A DNA stretch of 64,000 bases from Nostoc sp. NMS7 (lineage in GTDB: Bacteria > Cyanobacteriota > Cyanobacteriia > Cyanobacteriales > Nostocaceae). Position numbers and translations under genes: made by a program. Under the pieces are notes generated by a model, which worked only from the letters and a program-made list of their open reading frames with translations, searched no databases and was not told the origin of the DNA. The DNA lies in the NCBI RefSeq assembly GCF_017115085.1, contig NZ_JABXKJ010000077.1, positions 1 to 64,000 on the forward strand. The letters run 5' to 3'. Below, in pieces: positions 9,634-18,078 of this stretch. Each line of letters starts with the position of its first letter. Positions within the stretch are counted from its first letter, which is position 1.

Positions 9634-9979
9634 TAGTCATTCGTCATTCGTCATTTGTCCTTTGTCATTATTCTCAAAACCCAGGACAAATGACAAAGGA
9701 CTAACAACTAATTTAACTTTATATGTAAATTAAAGGCTTTAAAACCCCTTCTCCCAAAGCGAGCCACTGCGTTGGGTTTCCCCCGTTGTCGCAAGTGGCG
9801 TGAGATGACTAACGCCACTTGCTACACGTAGCTTTAGTTTCAGACGGGGATTTAAACCCCGACTGAAACTCTTTTCTCTACCAGACGCTGCACTTCGGCA
9901 AGGTGACACAGTGAGCCTGTCGAACTGATCAGTGACCACGCGAACAATTTTGAATGCCTGAATTTTGAATTTTGAATTG
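9634..9979. repeat. Repeat-filled interval between sepF and proC
   Basis: No gene seen. At 9634-9715 there are imperfect GTCATT/AATGAC direct and inverted copies. At about 9766-9830 lies a rearranged piece related to family B (GAGCCACTGCG, GCAAGTGGCG, GCCACTTGCTAC). At 9836-9870 an imperfect palindrome runs from AGTTTCAGACGGGG to CCCCGACTGAAACT. Confidence 0.65.
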
Positions 9980-10579
9980 TTATTGTGCCATTCGGTTAGT
10001 TTCGTTGCCCCAGGTTTGATTTGAAGAACCTGTCGGACGAGAGGGACGTGCTGGCGGTTGTGGTACTTCATAAAGAACGCCACCTTGAGTGCTAACTTGC
10101 ACACAGCTTGGCGTAAACAAAAAGATGCTCTCACCAATGCGCTCTTGATGTCCATCTAGTGCGTAAGTACCACCGGCGACAAAATCTACTGCTCGTTGAG
10201 CTTGATCTGGGTCCATGATTGTCAGATTTAATACTACTGACTTACGTTCTCGCAATGCTTGAATTGCCTGAGGCATTTCTTCAAAAGTGCGTGGTTCGAG
10301 TACTAAAACTTCCGAAATTCCGTTACTTGCTCCTGGCATACCAATCACATTCCCCATTGGCTTTGAACCTGCTGTTATATCATCTTCCATTGTAGGCACT
10401 GGTTCCCGCCAGCGTCGATTTTGAGCGGCTGTGCTTTCTTGTGCTGCTGGTTGGGGATTTTCTTGTTGATACAGATTTTGGTAATTCTTATCTGTTTCTG
10501 GTTCTTCTTCGTAATACTCGTATTCCACTTGCTCATTTAGACCCACAAAGTCTCTGAGTTTGGAAAAGATATTGTTCAT
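9980..10579 (-). CDS. sepF: Cell division protein SepF
   Basis: FtsZ partner of Gram-positive bacteria and cyanobacteria (also named Cdv2), acting at the septum on the cytoplasmic membrane face. The N-terminus [14 protein letters not shown] is the expected amphipathic membrane-targeting helix. An acidic, Gln-rich linker covers about 20-85. The C-terminal SepF domain (about 90-165) contains [19 protein letters not shown] and [19 protein letters not shown], the FtsZ-binding fold. A variable Pro-rich tail follows. The 199-residue length is normal. Its separation from pipY (777 bases) includes a MITE insertion. Confidence 0.95.
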   Translation of the reverse strand: MNNIFSKLRDFVGLNEQVEYEYYEEEPETDKNYQNLYQQENPQPAAQESTAAQNRRWREPVPTMEDDITAGSKPMGNVIGMPGASNGISEVLVLEPRTFEEMPQAIQALRERKSVVLNLTIMDPDQAQRAVDFVAGGTYALDGHQERIGESIFLFTPSCVQVSTQGGVLYEVPQPPARPSRPTGSSNQTWGNETNRMAQ

Positions 10580-11057
10580 TGTGTGTGTACTCTCCTGATG
10601 CGAATAGCCTGTATTGACTTGGCTTAAGATTGATTGAGTTAGGAGCGATCGCTACATCGGTGGATACTTCAGCAAATCTATTGCTATTTGTAGCCTCTAC
10701 TACGGGTTTTGGCGATGAACTGACACTTATTAGAAAGGTCTGTGCATCGCCTAAACATCATAAGGGGTCAAAATTATATCCTAAGGTTTGTCCGAAGGAA
10801 AGTTGTTTATACCCCATTTTCCCTTGGCGATTACTCTTGTCAATACTATATCCTTTGTTTCCAATTGCACCAGTCTCTGACAAAATTCTTGTGATCAAAT
10901 TCTCAGCTTCTATTAATACTCACCTGCAAGGTTGATGAATAACACGCTAAGTGCGATCTTTTCAAAGTATTTTTGGTAACATCTAAGCCCAAGGGCTTGC
11001 TAATCCACGTTCGCCGTCTAGTCGCTCGGCAGTCATAAATTAGACTTGACAAATATC
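10580..11057. other. Intergenic region upstream of sepF, no gene seen
   Basis: This holds the presumed sepF promoter region and sequence of unclear origin. An open frame from 10630 to 10935 has a TTG start, no ribosome binding site and no recognisable protein. I see no RNA gene or transposase here. Confidence 0.4.
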
Positions 11058-11363
11058 CTCTAAGGGACTTCTAACAAATAAATTACCCAATCTTGTGGGG
11101 TGGGACAGAAAGCCATTGGTGTCAACTTCAGAAAAAATCTGCTTTGAGAAGGCGTTTTGCCCTCATCCCCTAACCCCGAATCCCAAGTTGGGATTCGGGG
11201 AACTAAAGAATTTGCTCCCCTCTCCCAAAATTGGGAGAGGGGCTGGGGGTGAGGGTGAAACCTCGAAAGCATGCCTTACCTAACTTCTACGTTAAGTTGA
11301 CACCAATGCAAAAGCGCCCACCCCACAACCAGTAGTTGAGTATTTTTTGTCAGTCCCTAAGAG
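11058..11363. repeat. MITE family A, copy 3, carrying a nested second element
   Basis: Outer ends match the other family A copies: CTCTAAGGGACTT with TTGTGGGGTGGG on the left, and CCCACCCCACAA with GTCCCTAAGAG on the right. Instead of the short GC-rich loop, the centre holds a 193-bp insert (11115-11307) with its own perfect 14-bp terminal inverted repeat ATTGGTGTCAACTT. Inside that lie two hairpins, CCCCGAATCCCAA/TTGGGATTCGGGG and CCCCTCTCCCAA/TTGGGAGAGGGG. The right end overlaps the pipY stop codon. Confidence 0.8.
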
Positions 11364-12025
11364 CGATCGCCAAACAATATGGTTCCTAATCGTACCATCG
11401 TCGCCCCTGCTTGCACTGCCAGTTCGTAGTCGCCTGACATACCCATAGACAGCTGCTGCATTTTAATCTGCGGCCAGTTTTGCTCCTGAATTTCTTTTGC
11501 CAGATCACGATTAAGATTAAACACACTTAAAATTTCGGAATCATTTAATCCTGAAGGCGGAATTGTCATCAAACCTTGAATTTGTAAATTTTTGTATTGA
11601 TTGAGCGTCGGTAAATCAGCCAACAGTTCTGGTACACTCCAACCAGACTTGTGGGGATCGGGGAGAATTTTCACTTGCAGGCAAACCTGGGGACTCACTC
11701 CTAGCTGTTGCGCCAATTCATCTAAGCGCTGTGCCAGCTTCAAATTATCCACGGAGTGAATCCAAGGGAATTGTTCGATGGCTTTTTTGGCTTTATTGCT
11801 TTGTAAATGTCCAATAAAGTGCCAGGTAATATCCGGTAAGTCTTGCAACTGGGCTTGTTTGCTGGCGGCTTCTTGGATACGACTCTCCCCAAAATCACGA
11901 ATTCCTGCGGAGTATGCAGACCGAATGGCCTGGGCAGAAACTTGCTTGCTAACAGCAATCAATCGGACTGAAGTTGGCAGTGAGGAGCGAATGGAAACAA
12001 TACGTTCGGAAATCGAACTGCTCAT
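11357..12025 (-). CDS. pipY: PLP homeostasis protein PipY (YggS/PROSC family)
   Basis: Single-domain alanine-racemase-fold protein that binds pyridoxal phosphate and balances vitamin B6 and amino-acid pools in the cytosol. It shows LIAVSKQVS with the PLP Lys, then FGESRIQEA, HFIGHLQSNK, LMTIPP and LSMGMSGDYELAV. The last part, GATMVRLGTILFG, closes the PLP site. Length is 222 residues. Its ATG overlaps the pipX stop as ATGA, so the two are translationally coupled. Cyanobacterial pipX-pipY operons are known, and PipY is tied there to PipX. The stop codon lies in the end of a MITE. Confidence 0.95.
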   Translation of the reverse strand: MSSSISERIVSIRSSLPTSVRLIAVSKQVSAQAIRSAYSAGIRDFGESRIQEAASKQAQLQDLPDITWHFIGHLQSNKAKKAIEQFPWIHSVDNLKLAQRLDELAQQLGVSPQVCLQVKILPDPHKSGWSVPELLADLPTLNQYKNLQIQGLMTIPPSGLNDSEILSVFNLNRDLAKEIQEQNWPQIKMQQLSMGMSGDYELAVQAGATMVRLGTILFGDRS

Positions 12026-12300
12026 TGGAAGGTGCGTTGGAAAACACTCTGAAGCTGATCGTACTCCTGAGATTGTCCACTGCGCCGCAGAGTACGTAAG
12101 CGATTTTCTAACATCATTCTAGCCTCAGTACGTCCTAGAGACTGGAATTTAACACCTTTAATGTCATTTGCGACCAAAAAAAATAAGCGCTGGGCATAAA
12201 GTGTGGTAAACAAATCCTGGTTCTCATCAACCATAGAGATTTTGTAGAGTAAACCCCAAGTTGGATGGTTTATGTAAGTTTCTGGGTTTTCTGAATTCAT
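12022..12300 (-). CDS. pipX: NtcA co-activator and PII partner PipX
   Basis: Cyanobacteria-specific regulator that swaps between PII (nitrogen-rich) and the transcription factor NtcA (nitrogen-poor). The N-terminal Tudor-like domain (about 1-53) contains THPTWGLLYKI-type sequence and LFTTLYAQRLFFLV. The C-terminal helices carry GRTEARMMLENRLRTLRR. The 92-residue length is normal. It forms an operon with pipY through a four-base overlap. A possible NtcA site could not be recognised in the upstream region. Confidence 0.95.
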   Translation of the reverse strand: MNSENPETYINHPTWGLLYKISMVDENQDLFTTLYAQRLFFLVANDIKGVKFQSLGRTEARMMLENRLRTLRRSGQSQEYDQLQSVFQRTFQ

Positions 12301-12983
12301 TTAATAGTCAAGGTGGGAGTATGTATATCTTTTCGCAGTTAATTCTAAACATTCAGACGATAATAACTTTCTTTCGCCAGAATATTTGCTTAAAATTCAA
12401 AACTGCGGCTACGAAGACCTTGATCTAGTTCCTAATGGGCAGATAAAGCTAGTGGTAGTGAAGCGAAATGGTACAATAGAAGCCGCCAAGCATAGATTCC
12501 GAGAGTAGAGGCTGGTGGATAAACATCACCATCTGCTTTGGTGACTTCAATTTATCAACCTGTAGGGAGAAGCCACAAAATACTTCTGATCCTCTTGTCC
12601 AAAGTTCGGCGTGGCCAGGAAAAACACCCTTTGAAGTTCCCAACGGCAACAGCGAACTTTTCAACTTCTTTCCATATTGCCACAAATGTCGCCCAATGGC
12701 CCAAAATCGTAACTAGGGAGTGGGGAGTCAGGACAGGAAAGAAAATTATCCTCTATTGATGATTATTTGTTTGCGTCTTTTTCTGTCTGTGCGTCTTCTT
12801 CGTCAAGATTAATTTGAGGGGTTTGGAGTAGTGCTACAAACCGCCCCAACAATGAATTTACATTTGCCAAATAATAGTAGTGGTACGTAGTCAAAAATGC
12901 TTTTTTGGTATCGTATATCTTCTATACGTGATTAATCATGTGTATCTAACAGAAGTTCTAGTTGCTATCAGCCTTGTTCAATC
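12301..12983. other. 683-base interval upstream of pipX, no convincing gene
   Basis: It contains the pipX promoter region. Open frames at 12449-12685 (minus) and 12538-12759 (plus) have no recognisable protein and overlap each other. A short open stretch around 12315-12500 on the plus strand reads like protein but has no start codon. I make no gene call. Confidence 0.35.
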
Positions 12984-13364
12984 TTAGTACACTAAGTTTC
13001 CAGTACCGCGCAACTGACGCAAAGAATTTATACACAATGGACAGTCACAATTAAATAACTTAATTGCAGCATCGCTTTCCTCCTCAGTAAAATTCAACAT
13101 GGCAACATTCTGATTTGATACTGATGTAACAATGGTTGAGGAACGTGTAGAAGTATACGGATGTATTCTCTCTGAATCTCGAATGCACACAAAATCTTTT
13201 TGCCCATGTGGGTTAGTGATACAGGTACGACCATCTTTTGTGTGCATTAATCGCTGAGTAATGTTAGTACTAGCATGGGCAGGATGAAATACTGCCAGCG
13301 TAGACATCATAGACACAAAAATTGAGGAAGTCGAAAGCAAATTCAGGATAATTTTTCTGTTCAT
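12984..13364 (-). CDS. Small secreted Cys-containing protein of unknown function
   Basis: A 126-residue protein with a likely Sec signal peptide (basic MNRK, hydrophobic core to about residue 24, cleavage after AHA), so probably periplasmic or extracellular. The mature part has two Cys pairs: CITNPHGQKDFVC and, near the C-terminus, CDCPLCINSLRQL. Such spacing could bind metal or form disulphides; I do not recognise the family. AAGGA lies seven bases before the ATG. An inverted repeat at 13406-13428 sits about 40 bases upstream. Its place beside metal transporters makes a metal-related role plausible, but that is inference. Confidence 0.65.
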   Translation of the reverse strand: MNRKIILNLLSTSSIFVSMMSTLAVFHPAHASTNITQRLMHTKDGRTCITNPHGQKDFVCIRDSERIHPYTSTRSSTIVTSVSNQNVAMLNFTEEESDAAIKLFNCDCPLCINSLRQLRGTGNLVY

Positions 13365-13405
13365 AGATTCCTTGAGAAAACTGTCTACTAGCTTAGGGTA
13401 TTCGA

Positions 13406-13428
13406 TTCACTTTCAAACTTCAAGTGAA
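13406..13428 (-). promoter_or_regulatory. Inverted repeat, candidate operator
   Basis: TTCACTT and AAGTGAA face each other across nine bases, about 40 bases upstream of the small secreted Cys protein. The right half contains ACTTCAAGT, also found upstream of the merR gene (19418-19426); its reverse complement lies upstream of the Rieske gene (19177-19191). A -35-like TTGAAG lies inside it on the minus strand. Confidence 0.45.
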
Positions 13429-13649
13429 TTTTTACTGAGAATAGCTAGTTTGACACTTGCTTACCCAAGAAAGTTCCATATCTACACAGTTTGATTGCAA
13501 ATCTAGGTGGGTATAAATAAACATAATACCCAGAACCGCGACTTTTCCCCATGTCCTGAGCGTTTTAATGTGATCTACTTACCTGGTTAAAGTCTGCGTA
13601 GACGCAGCGCTGCACAGAGAAGTTGGAGTGGTAGCTGTAGATAAACATT

Positions 13650-14987
13650 CTAACTAGGACTCGAAAACAGCCAGCTTGAAATAGTTTGCAATAACAGCCA
13701 AGCATTTAAACTGCCGATAACAATTGCTACTAACCAGGATAAAATCTGCAACCACCAAGGATTGACAAATTCACCCATTAAGGATTTATTACTTGTAAAC
13801 ATCACCAACGGGACTACGGCAAATGATAGCTGTAAACTTAAAATAACTTGGCTGAAAATTAGTAAGCCACCTGTACTTTTTTCTCCTAAAAGCGTAATTG
13901 AAATTAATGCGGGGATAATCGCAATTAATCTAGTTGATAACCTACGTAACCAAGGTTTCAGACGCAGATTCAAAAAGCCTTCCATGACAATTTGTCCTGC
14001 TAAGGTGGCGGTAAGAGTTGAACTTTGCCCGGAAGCAAGTAACGCTAAACCAAAAATTGCGCTGGCGGCATTCACACCCAATAAGGGAGAAAGCAATTTA
14101 TAAGCATCTTGAATTTCTGCAACATCCTGATAACCAGAAAAATGAAATGTGGCAGCAGCAATAATCAAAATTGCTGAGTTGATAAACAAGGCGAAACATA
14201 AAGCAACTGTGGAATCGATTGTACTAAACTTAATAGCTTCCCATTTTTTTTCAGATGTTGATTCCCAATCGCGTGTTTGCACGATTGATGAGTGCAGATA
14301 TAAGTTGTGCGGCATAACTGTTGCCCCCAAAATGCCAATAGCAATGTAGAGCATTTCTGGGTTCTGCACAATTTCTATTTTGGGAATATATCCTAATAAA
14401 ACTCCTCCCAAATCAGGATGCGAAAAGATGATTTCTGCTGCAAAACAAATACCTACAGTTGCTACCAACAAGATTACCAAAGCTTCTGTATAGCGAAAGC
14501 TTTTGTTTTGTAGCAGTAACAATACAAATACATCTAGGGCTGTTATACACACGCCCCAACTCAAGGGAATGCCAAAAAGTAGTTGCAGCGCGATCGCACT
14601 TCCCAAAACTTCCGCTAAGTCACAAGCAGCGATCGCTATCTCACAAAGTACCCATAACCCAATGTTGACACGCGGGCTAAAGTGATCTCGACAAGCCTGT
14701 GCTAAATCTCGTCCTGTTCCTACTCCCAACCGCACACACAACGATTGCATTAAAATCGCCATCAAGTTGGAAAGCATAATCACCGTTAGCAACGCATAAC
14801 CAAATTTAGCCCCGCCAGCTAAGTCAGTCGCCCAGTTACCAGGGTCCATATACCCTACAGATACAAGATATCCTGGCCCTCCATAAGCCAGCATCTTGCG
14901 CCAAATGCTTTTAGTGTTAGGAATCCTAATGGTGCGGTGAACTTCAGGTAGGCTGGGCTTCCTGTCTGGGTTTTCTGGAAAGGGCAT
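13650..14987 (-). CDS. mntH: Nramp-family divalent metal transporter (MntH-like)
   Basis: Proton-coupled importer of Mn2+/Fe2+ in the cytoplasmic membrane. About eleven membrane segments are visible in 445 residues. Segment 1 has the metal-binding GYMDPGNWATDL (about 46-57), and segment 6 has MPHNLYLHS, the second conserved Nramp motif. The start MPFPENPDR follows normal spacing, and the N-terminus is hydrophilic as expected. It is transcribed divergently from the His-rich P1B ATPase. No Mn riboswitch or MntR box was recognised upstream. Mn is the likeliest substrate, by family. Confidence 0.93.
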   Translation of the reverse strand: MPFPENPDRKPSLPEVHRTIRIPNTKSIWRKMLAYGGPGYLVSVGYMDPGNWATDLAGGAKFGYALLTVIMLSNLMAILMQSLCVRLGVGTGRDLAQACRDHFSPRVNIGLWVLCEIAIAACDLAEVLGSAIALQLLFGIPLSWGVCITALDVFVLLLLQNKSFRYTEALVILLVATVGICFAAEIIFSHPDLGGVLLGYIPKIEIVQNPEMLYIAIGILGATVMPHNLYLHSSIVQTRDWESTSEKKWEAIKFSTIDSTVALCFALFINSAILIIAAATFHFSGYQDVAEIQDAYKLLSPLLGVNAASAIFGLALLASGQSSTLTATLAGQIVMEGFLNLRLKPWLRRLSTRLIAIIPALISITLLGEKSTGGLLIFSQVILSLQLSFAVVPLVMFTSNKSLMGEFVNPWWLQILSWLVAIVIGSLNAWLLLQTISSWLFSSPS

Positions 14988-15187
14988 TTGTTTACACTCT
15001 CAATTTTTCATAATTCTGTCATAATTTCTCAAAAAACTGACCAGAATAGCTACCTTTACAAGGTTACAAATCTTAATATTTACTAAATATTAGTAGAAAG
15101 ATTCAACAATAAACCTAAATTTTGTATTGATATAGATTCTCGTTCTTAAATTCTCAACTTGTAAAAACTCCTTTTTTTCATTACATT

Positions 15188-15201
15188 TGAGAACAGGCTC
15201 A
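15188..15201 (+). promoter_or_regulatory. Short dyad TGAG-N6-CTCA before the P1B ATPase
   Basis: TGAG and CTCA face each other across six bases, ending 34 bases before the ATPase ATG. It may be an operator for a metal-responsive repressor, but the arms are short and no regulator lies beside it. Confidence 0.3.
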
Positions 15202-15235
15202 TATATCAAATAACTTACTAGCCTTAACAGATAAA

Positions 15236-17218
15236 ATGAAGCAAAAAGTACATTCAGAATCTTCAGGTTGTTCCCACTGTGAACATGATCATCACGAGAA
15301 TCATAACCATGATCATGATGAGAATCATAACCATGACCACAATCACGAACACGGTGGAGAATTCAACCTGAAAAATGAGATATTGCCCTTGGTAATGATT
15401 TTAAGTTTATATGCGCCCGGTGTAATTTTTGAAAATCAATTACACAATACATTTTACTCGATAGGTGAATATTTGCTTTTTATACCTGCCTATTTATTAA
15501 GTGGATGGAGTGTTTTAAAAACTGCTGGGCGCAATATACTCAGAGGCAGAGTATTTGATGAAACATTTTTAATGGCAGTAGCGACACTAGGGGCGATCGC
15601 AATTCATAAATTACCCGAAGCTGTCGGAGTCATGTTATTTTATAAAATTGGAGAATTGTTCCAAGATATAGCCGTCAGTCGTTCTCGTAGTTCCATCAAA
15701 GCCTTATTGGAAGTCCGTCCCGACTATGCGAATATCCAAATAGACGGAGAACTTAAGAAAGTATCGCCAGAAACGGTAAATATTGGGGATATTATTATTG
15801 TAAAACCCGGAGAAAAGATTCCCTTAGATGGCGAAATTATAGATGGTAATTCGCAAGTTGATACATCTGCATTAACTGGAGAATCTGTGCCGCGAACTGT
15901 GAGGCTGGGAGAGACAGTTTTAGCTGGGATGATTAATAAAATGGGTGTGATCAGCATTAAAGTAACAAAACTTTTTAATGAATCTTCCATTGCTAAGATT
16001 TTAGACTTAGTGCAAAATGCCAAAAGTAAAAAAGCAGAAACAGAAAAGTTTATTACTAAATTTGCCGGGTATTACACACCAATTGTAGTTTTTACATCTC
16101 TAGCAGTTGCACTATTACCTCCTTTATTCATTTCCGGTGCAACTTCTTCACAATGGGTTTATCGCGCCCTAATTTTGTTAGTTATTTCCTGTCCGTGTGG
16201 ACTGGTTATCAGTATTCCATTAGGTTACTTTGGAGGTGTGGGAGGTGCAGCTAGACGTGGTATTTTGGTTAAAGGTTCTACTTTTTTAGATACTTTGAAT
16301 GCAGTCAATACAGTTGTTTTTGATAAAACGGGAACGTTAACGAAAGGGGTATTTAAAGTAGCAACAATAGTACCATTAAATGGCTGGAACGAACAAGAAT
16401 TGCTACAATTAGCTGCCAAAGTAGAATCGCACTCAAATCATCCGATCGCTCAATCTATCTGCAAGGCTTATAGGGGAAGAATCGATGAATTTGAAGTGAG
16501 AGATTATCAAGAGATCGCAGGCTATGGAATTAAAGCCAAGGTTGAAAATAGAGTAGTGATAGCGGGAAGCGATCGCTTATTACATAGAGAGAAAATTCCT
16601 CATGATAATTGCCAGTTAGAGGGAACAGTTATTCATCTAGCAGTGGATAATATTTATGCTGGGTATATTGTCATTGCTGATGAACTCAAAGAAGATGCAA
16701 GACTTGCTATTCAAGCACTTAAGCGAATGGGTGTAGAGAGAACAGTAATGTTGACAGGAGATAATCAAGCGATCGCTTCCCAGATTGCTCACCAGCTTGG
16801 CATAGATAGCTATGAAGCAGAGTTATTACCTGAAGAAAAAGTTCATGCCATTGAGAAATTACTCAGCACCGCCGGCAAGCATGGTAAAGTTGTCTTTGTT
16901 GGCGATGGCATTAATGATGCGCCAGTGATTGCTAGAGCAGATGTTGGTATGGCGATGGGCGGGTTAGGCTCAGATGCAGCGATAGAAACTGCCGATATTG
17001 TGATCATGACAGATGCACCATCAAAAGTGGCAGAAGCAATCCAAATCGCCAGAAAAACCCGCCAAATTGTTTGGCAAAATATTGGGTTTGCTTTAGCAAT
17101 TAAAGGTGTATTTATTGGGTTGGGTATTTTCGGTATAGCGACAATGTGGGAAGCTGTATTTGCTGATGTTGGAGTAGCTTTACTGGCAATTCTAAACGCA
17201 ACTAGAGCGATGAGATAA
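15236..17218 (+). CDS. P1B-type heavy-metal ATPase with His-rich N-terminus (ZntA/CadA-like)
   Basis: ATP-driven metal exporter of the cytoplasmic membrane, probably for Zn2+, Cd2+ or Co2+. Residues 10-42 are a His/Asp/Glu-rich stretch (HDHHENHNHDHDENHN and further) in place of a CxxC metal domain. Membrane motif SCPCGL has Cys319 and Cys321. The phosphorylation site is Asp363 in DKTGTLT. TGES, MLTGDN and [10 protein letters not shown] are intact. Length, 660 residues, is usual. The His-rich head and CPC favour a zinc-type substrate over copper, by family. It is divergent from the Nramp gene. Confidence 0.93.
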   Translation: MKQKVHSESSGCSHCEHDHHENHNHDHDENHNHDHNHEHGGEFNLKNEILPLVMILSLYAPGVIFENQLHNTFYSIGEYLLFIPAYLLSGWSVLKTAGRNILRGRVFDETFLMAVATLGAIAIHKLPEAVGVMLFYKIGELFQDIAVSRSRSSIKALLEVRPDYANIQIDGELKKVSPETVNIGDIIIVKPGEKIPLDGEIIDGNSQVDTSALTGESVPRTVRLGETVLAGMINKMGVISIKVTKLFNESSIAKILDLVQNAKSKKAETEKFITKFAGYYTPIVVFTSLAVALLPPLFISGATSSQWVYRALILLVISCPCGLVISIPLGYFGGVGGAARRGILVKGSTFLDTLNAVNTVVFDKTGTLTKGVFKVATIVPLNGWNEQELLQLAAKVESHSNHPIAQSICKAYRGRIDEFEVRDYQEIAGYGIKAKVENRVVIAGSDRLLHREKIPHDNCQLEGTVIHLAVDNIYAGYIVIADELKEDARLAIQALKRMGVERTVMLTGDNQAIASQIAHQLGIDSYEAELLPEEKVHAIEKLLSTAGKHGKVVFVGDGINDAPVIARADVGMAMGGLGSDAAIETADIVIMTDAPSKVAEAIQIARKTRQIVWQNIGFALAIKGVFIGLGIFGIATMWEAVFADVGVALLAILNATRAMR

Positions 17219-17338
17219 ATCAGAAGCGGAGCAAGGGAAAAGCTCCGCCGAGGCATCAGAATACAGAATACACAATTGGTGAATACTCTACCATCAATGG
17301 ATAGTGCTACGATGCAATCATGAGTTAATGAAACTTCT

Positions 17339-17584
17339 ATGAGCTTGGTTATTCCAGACGAACTTCTCAAAATCAGTGGTCTTTCAGAAGAGGAATTATG
17401 GCAGGAAATCGTAATTTTGCTTTTTCAGCAAGATAAAATTAGCATCGGTAAAGCCAGCAAATTAGTTGGAATGAATCAACTAAAATTTCAAAAATTACTA
17501 GCTAATCGCGGTATTTGCATACACTATGATGTGGCTGAATTTGAAGAAGACCTCCAGCACTTACGTGAAAAAGGCTGGCTATGA
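17339..17584 (+). CDS. UPF0175 family small protein
   Basis: An 81-residue protein of the UPF0175 family. The centre reads KISIGKASKLVGMNQLKFQKLLANRGI, a helix-turn-helix-like arrangement, and the C-terminus is acidic. Family members are usually antitoxin-like partners of PIN-domain (DUF3368) proteins encoded immediately downstream. Here no such gene follows, so this looks like an orphan. It is separated from the P1B ATPase by 120 bases that include a GC-rich dyad without a T run. Confidence 0.8.
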   Translation: MSLVIPDELLKISGLSEEELWQEIVILLFQQDKISIGKASKLVGMNQLKFQKLLANRGICIHYDVAEFEEDLQHLREKGWL

Positions 17585-18078
17585 GGGAGGGGATGGAGTT
17601 TCCCCCCGCTTTCAATGAACTGGATAAAATTGAGTCTGCATTGGAATCATGAGACTTATGTAAATATACAGTTATTTGGCGGATGTAAATCAGGGTTTTC
17701 TCACCCAGGCAACTAGTAAAACAGAGATATCCAGTTAATTGGTATTTGTTTATACTATTTCAATTTTTTGTAGTCGTTATACTCATGACTTAGGTTCTAC
17801 CTGGGAATTAGGAAGTGGCAAAGCCACTTCTTTTTATTGATATGGTAGCCCAGTAAAAAATAAATTAAAAGTTAAAAGTAATTTGGTTGAACTTTTAACT
17901 TTTATTAATTGTTATACTATTTCACAAAATACCTGCTAAACATACATTTGTAGGGGCGTACACCTGTACGACCCTACAGGCGATTCATTTCTTGCAAAAA
18001 TTGTTGACAATGGTATGATTTCGTGTGCGTTTAATTGACCAAGTAATCTGACGGAATTCTGGTCATATAGACATGATA
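17585..18078. other. Intergenic interval with a terminator and a small palindrome
   Basis: No gene seen. Besides the terminator at 17812-17837, there is a small imperfect palindrome around 17951-17983 (TGTAGGGGCG to CGACCCTACA), a widespread cyanobacterial repeat type. Confidence 0.5.
17812..17837 (+). terminator. Rho-independent terminator
   Basis: GAAGTGGC pairs with GCCACTTC around an AAA loop and is followed by TTTTTATT. It lies 228 bases after the UPF0175 gene on the plus strand. Confidence 0.75.

Noticed and set aside
9739-10155. Minus-strand frame overlapping the 3' end of sepF
   Set aside because: Out of frame with sepF and extends into repeats; sepF is certain.
10630-10935. 101-residue open frame between sepF and pipY
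   Set aside because: TTG start, no ribosome binding site, no recognisable protein and a composition unlike neighbours.
12449-12685. 78-residue minus-strand frame upstream of pipX
   Set aside because: No family resemblance, no ribosome binding site, overlapped by another equally weak frame.
15055-15068. HLR1-like TTTACA-AG-GTTACA upstream of the Nramp gene
   Set aside because: The half-sites are spaced by two bases, not four as in HLR1.
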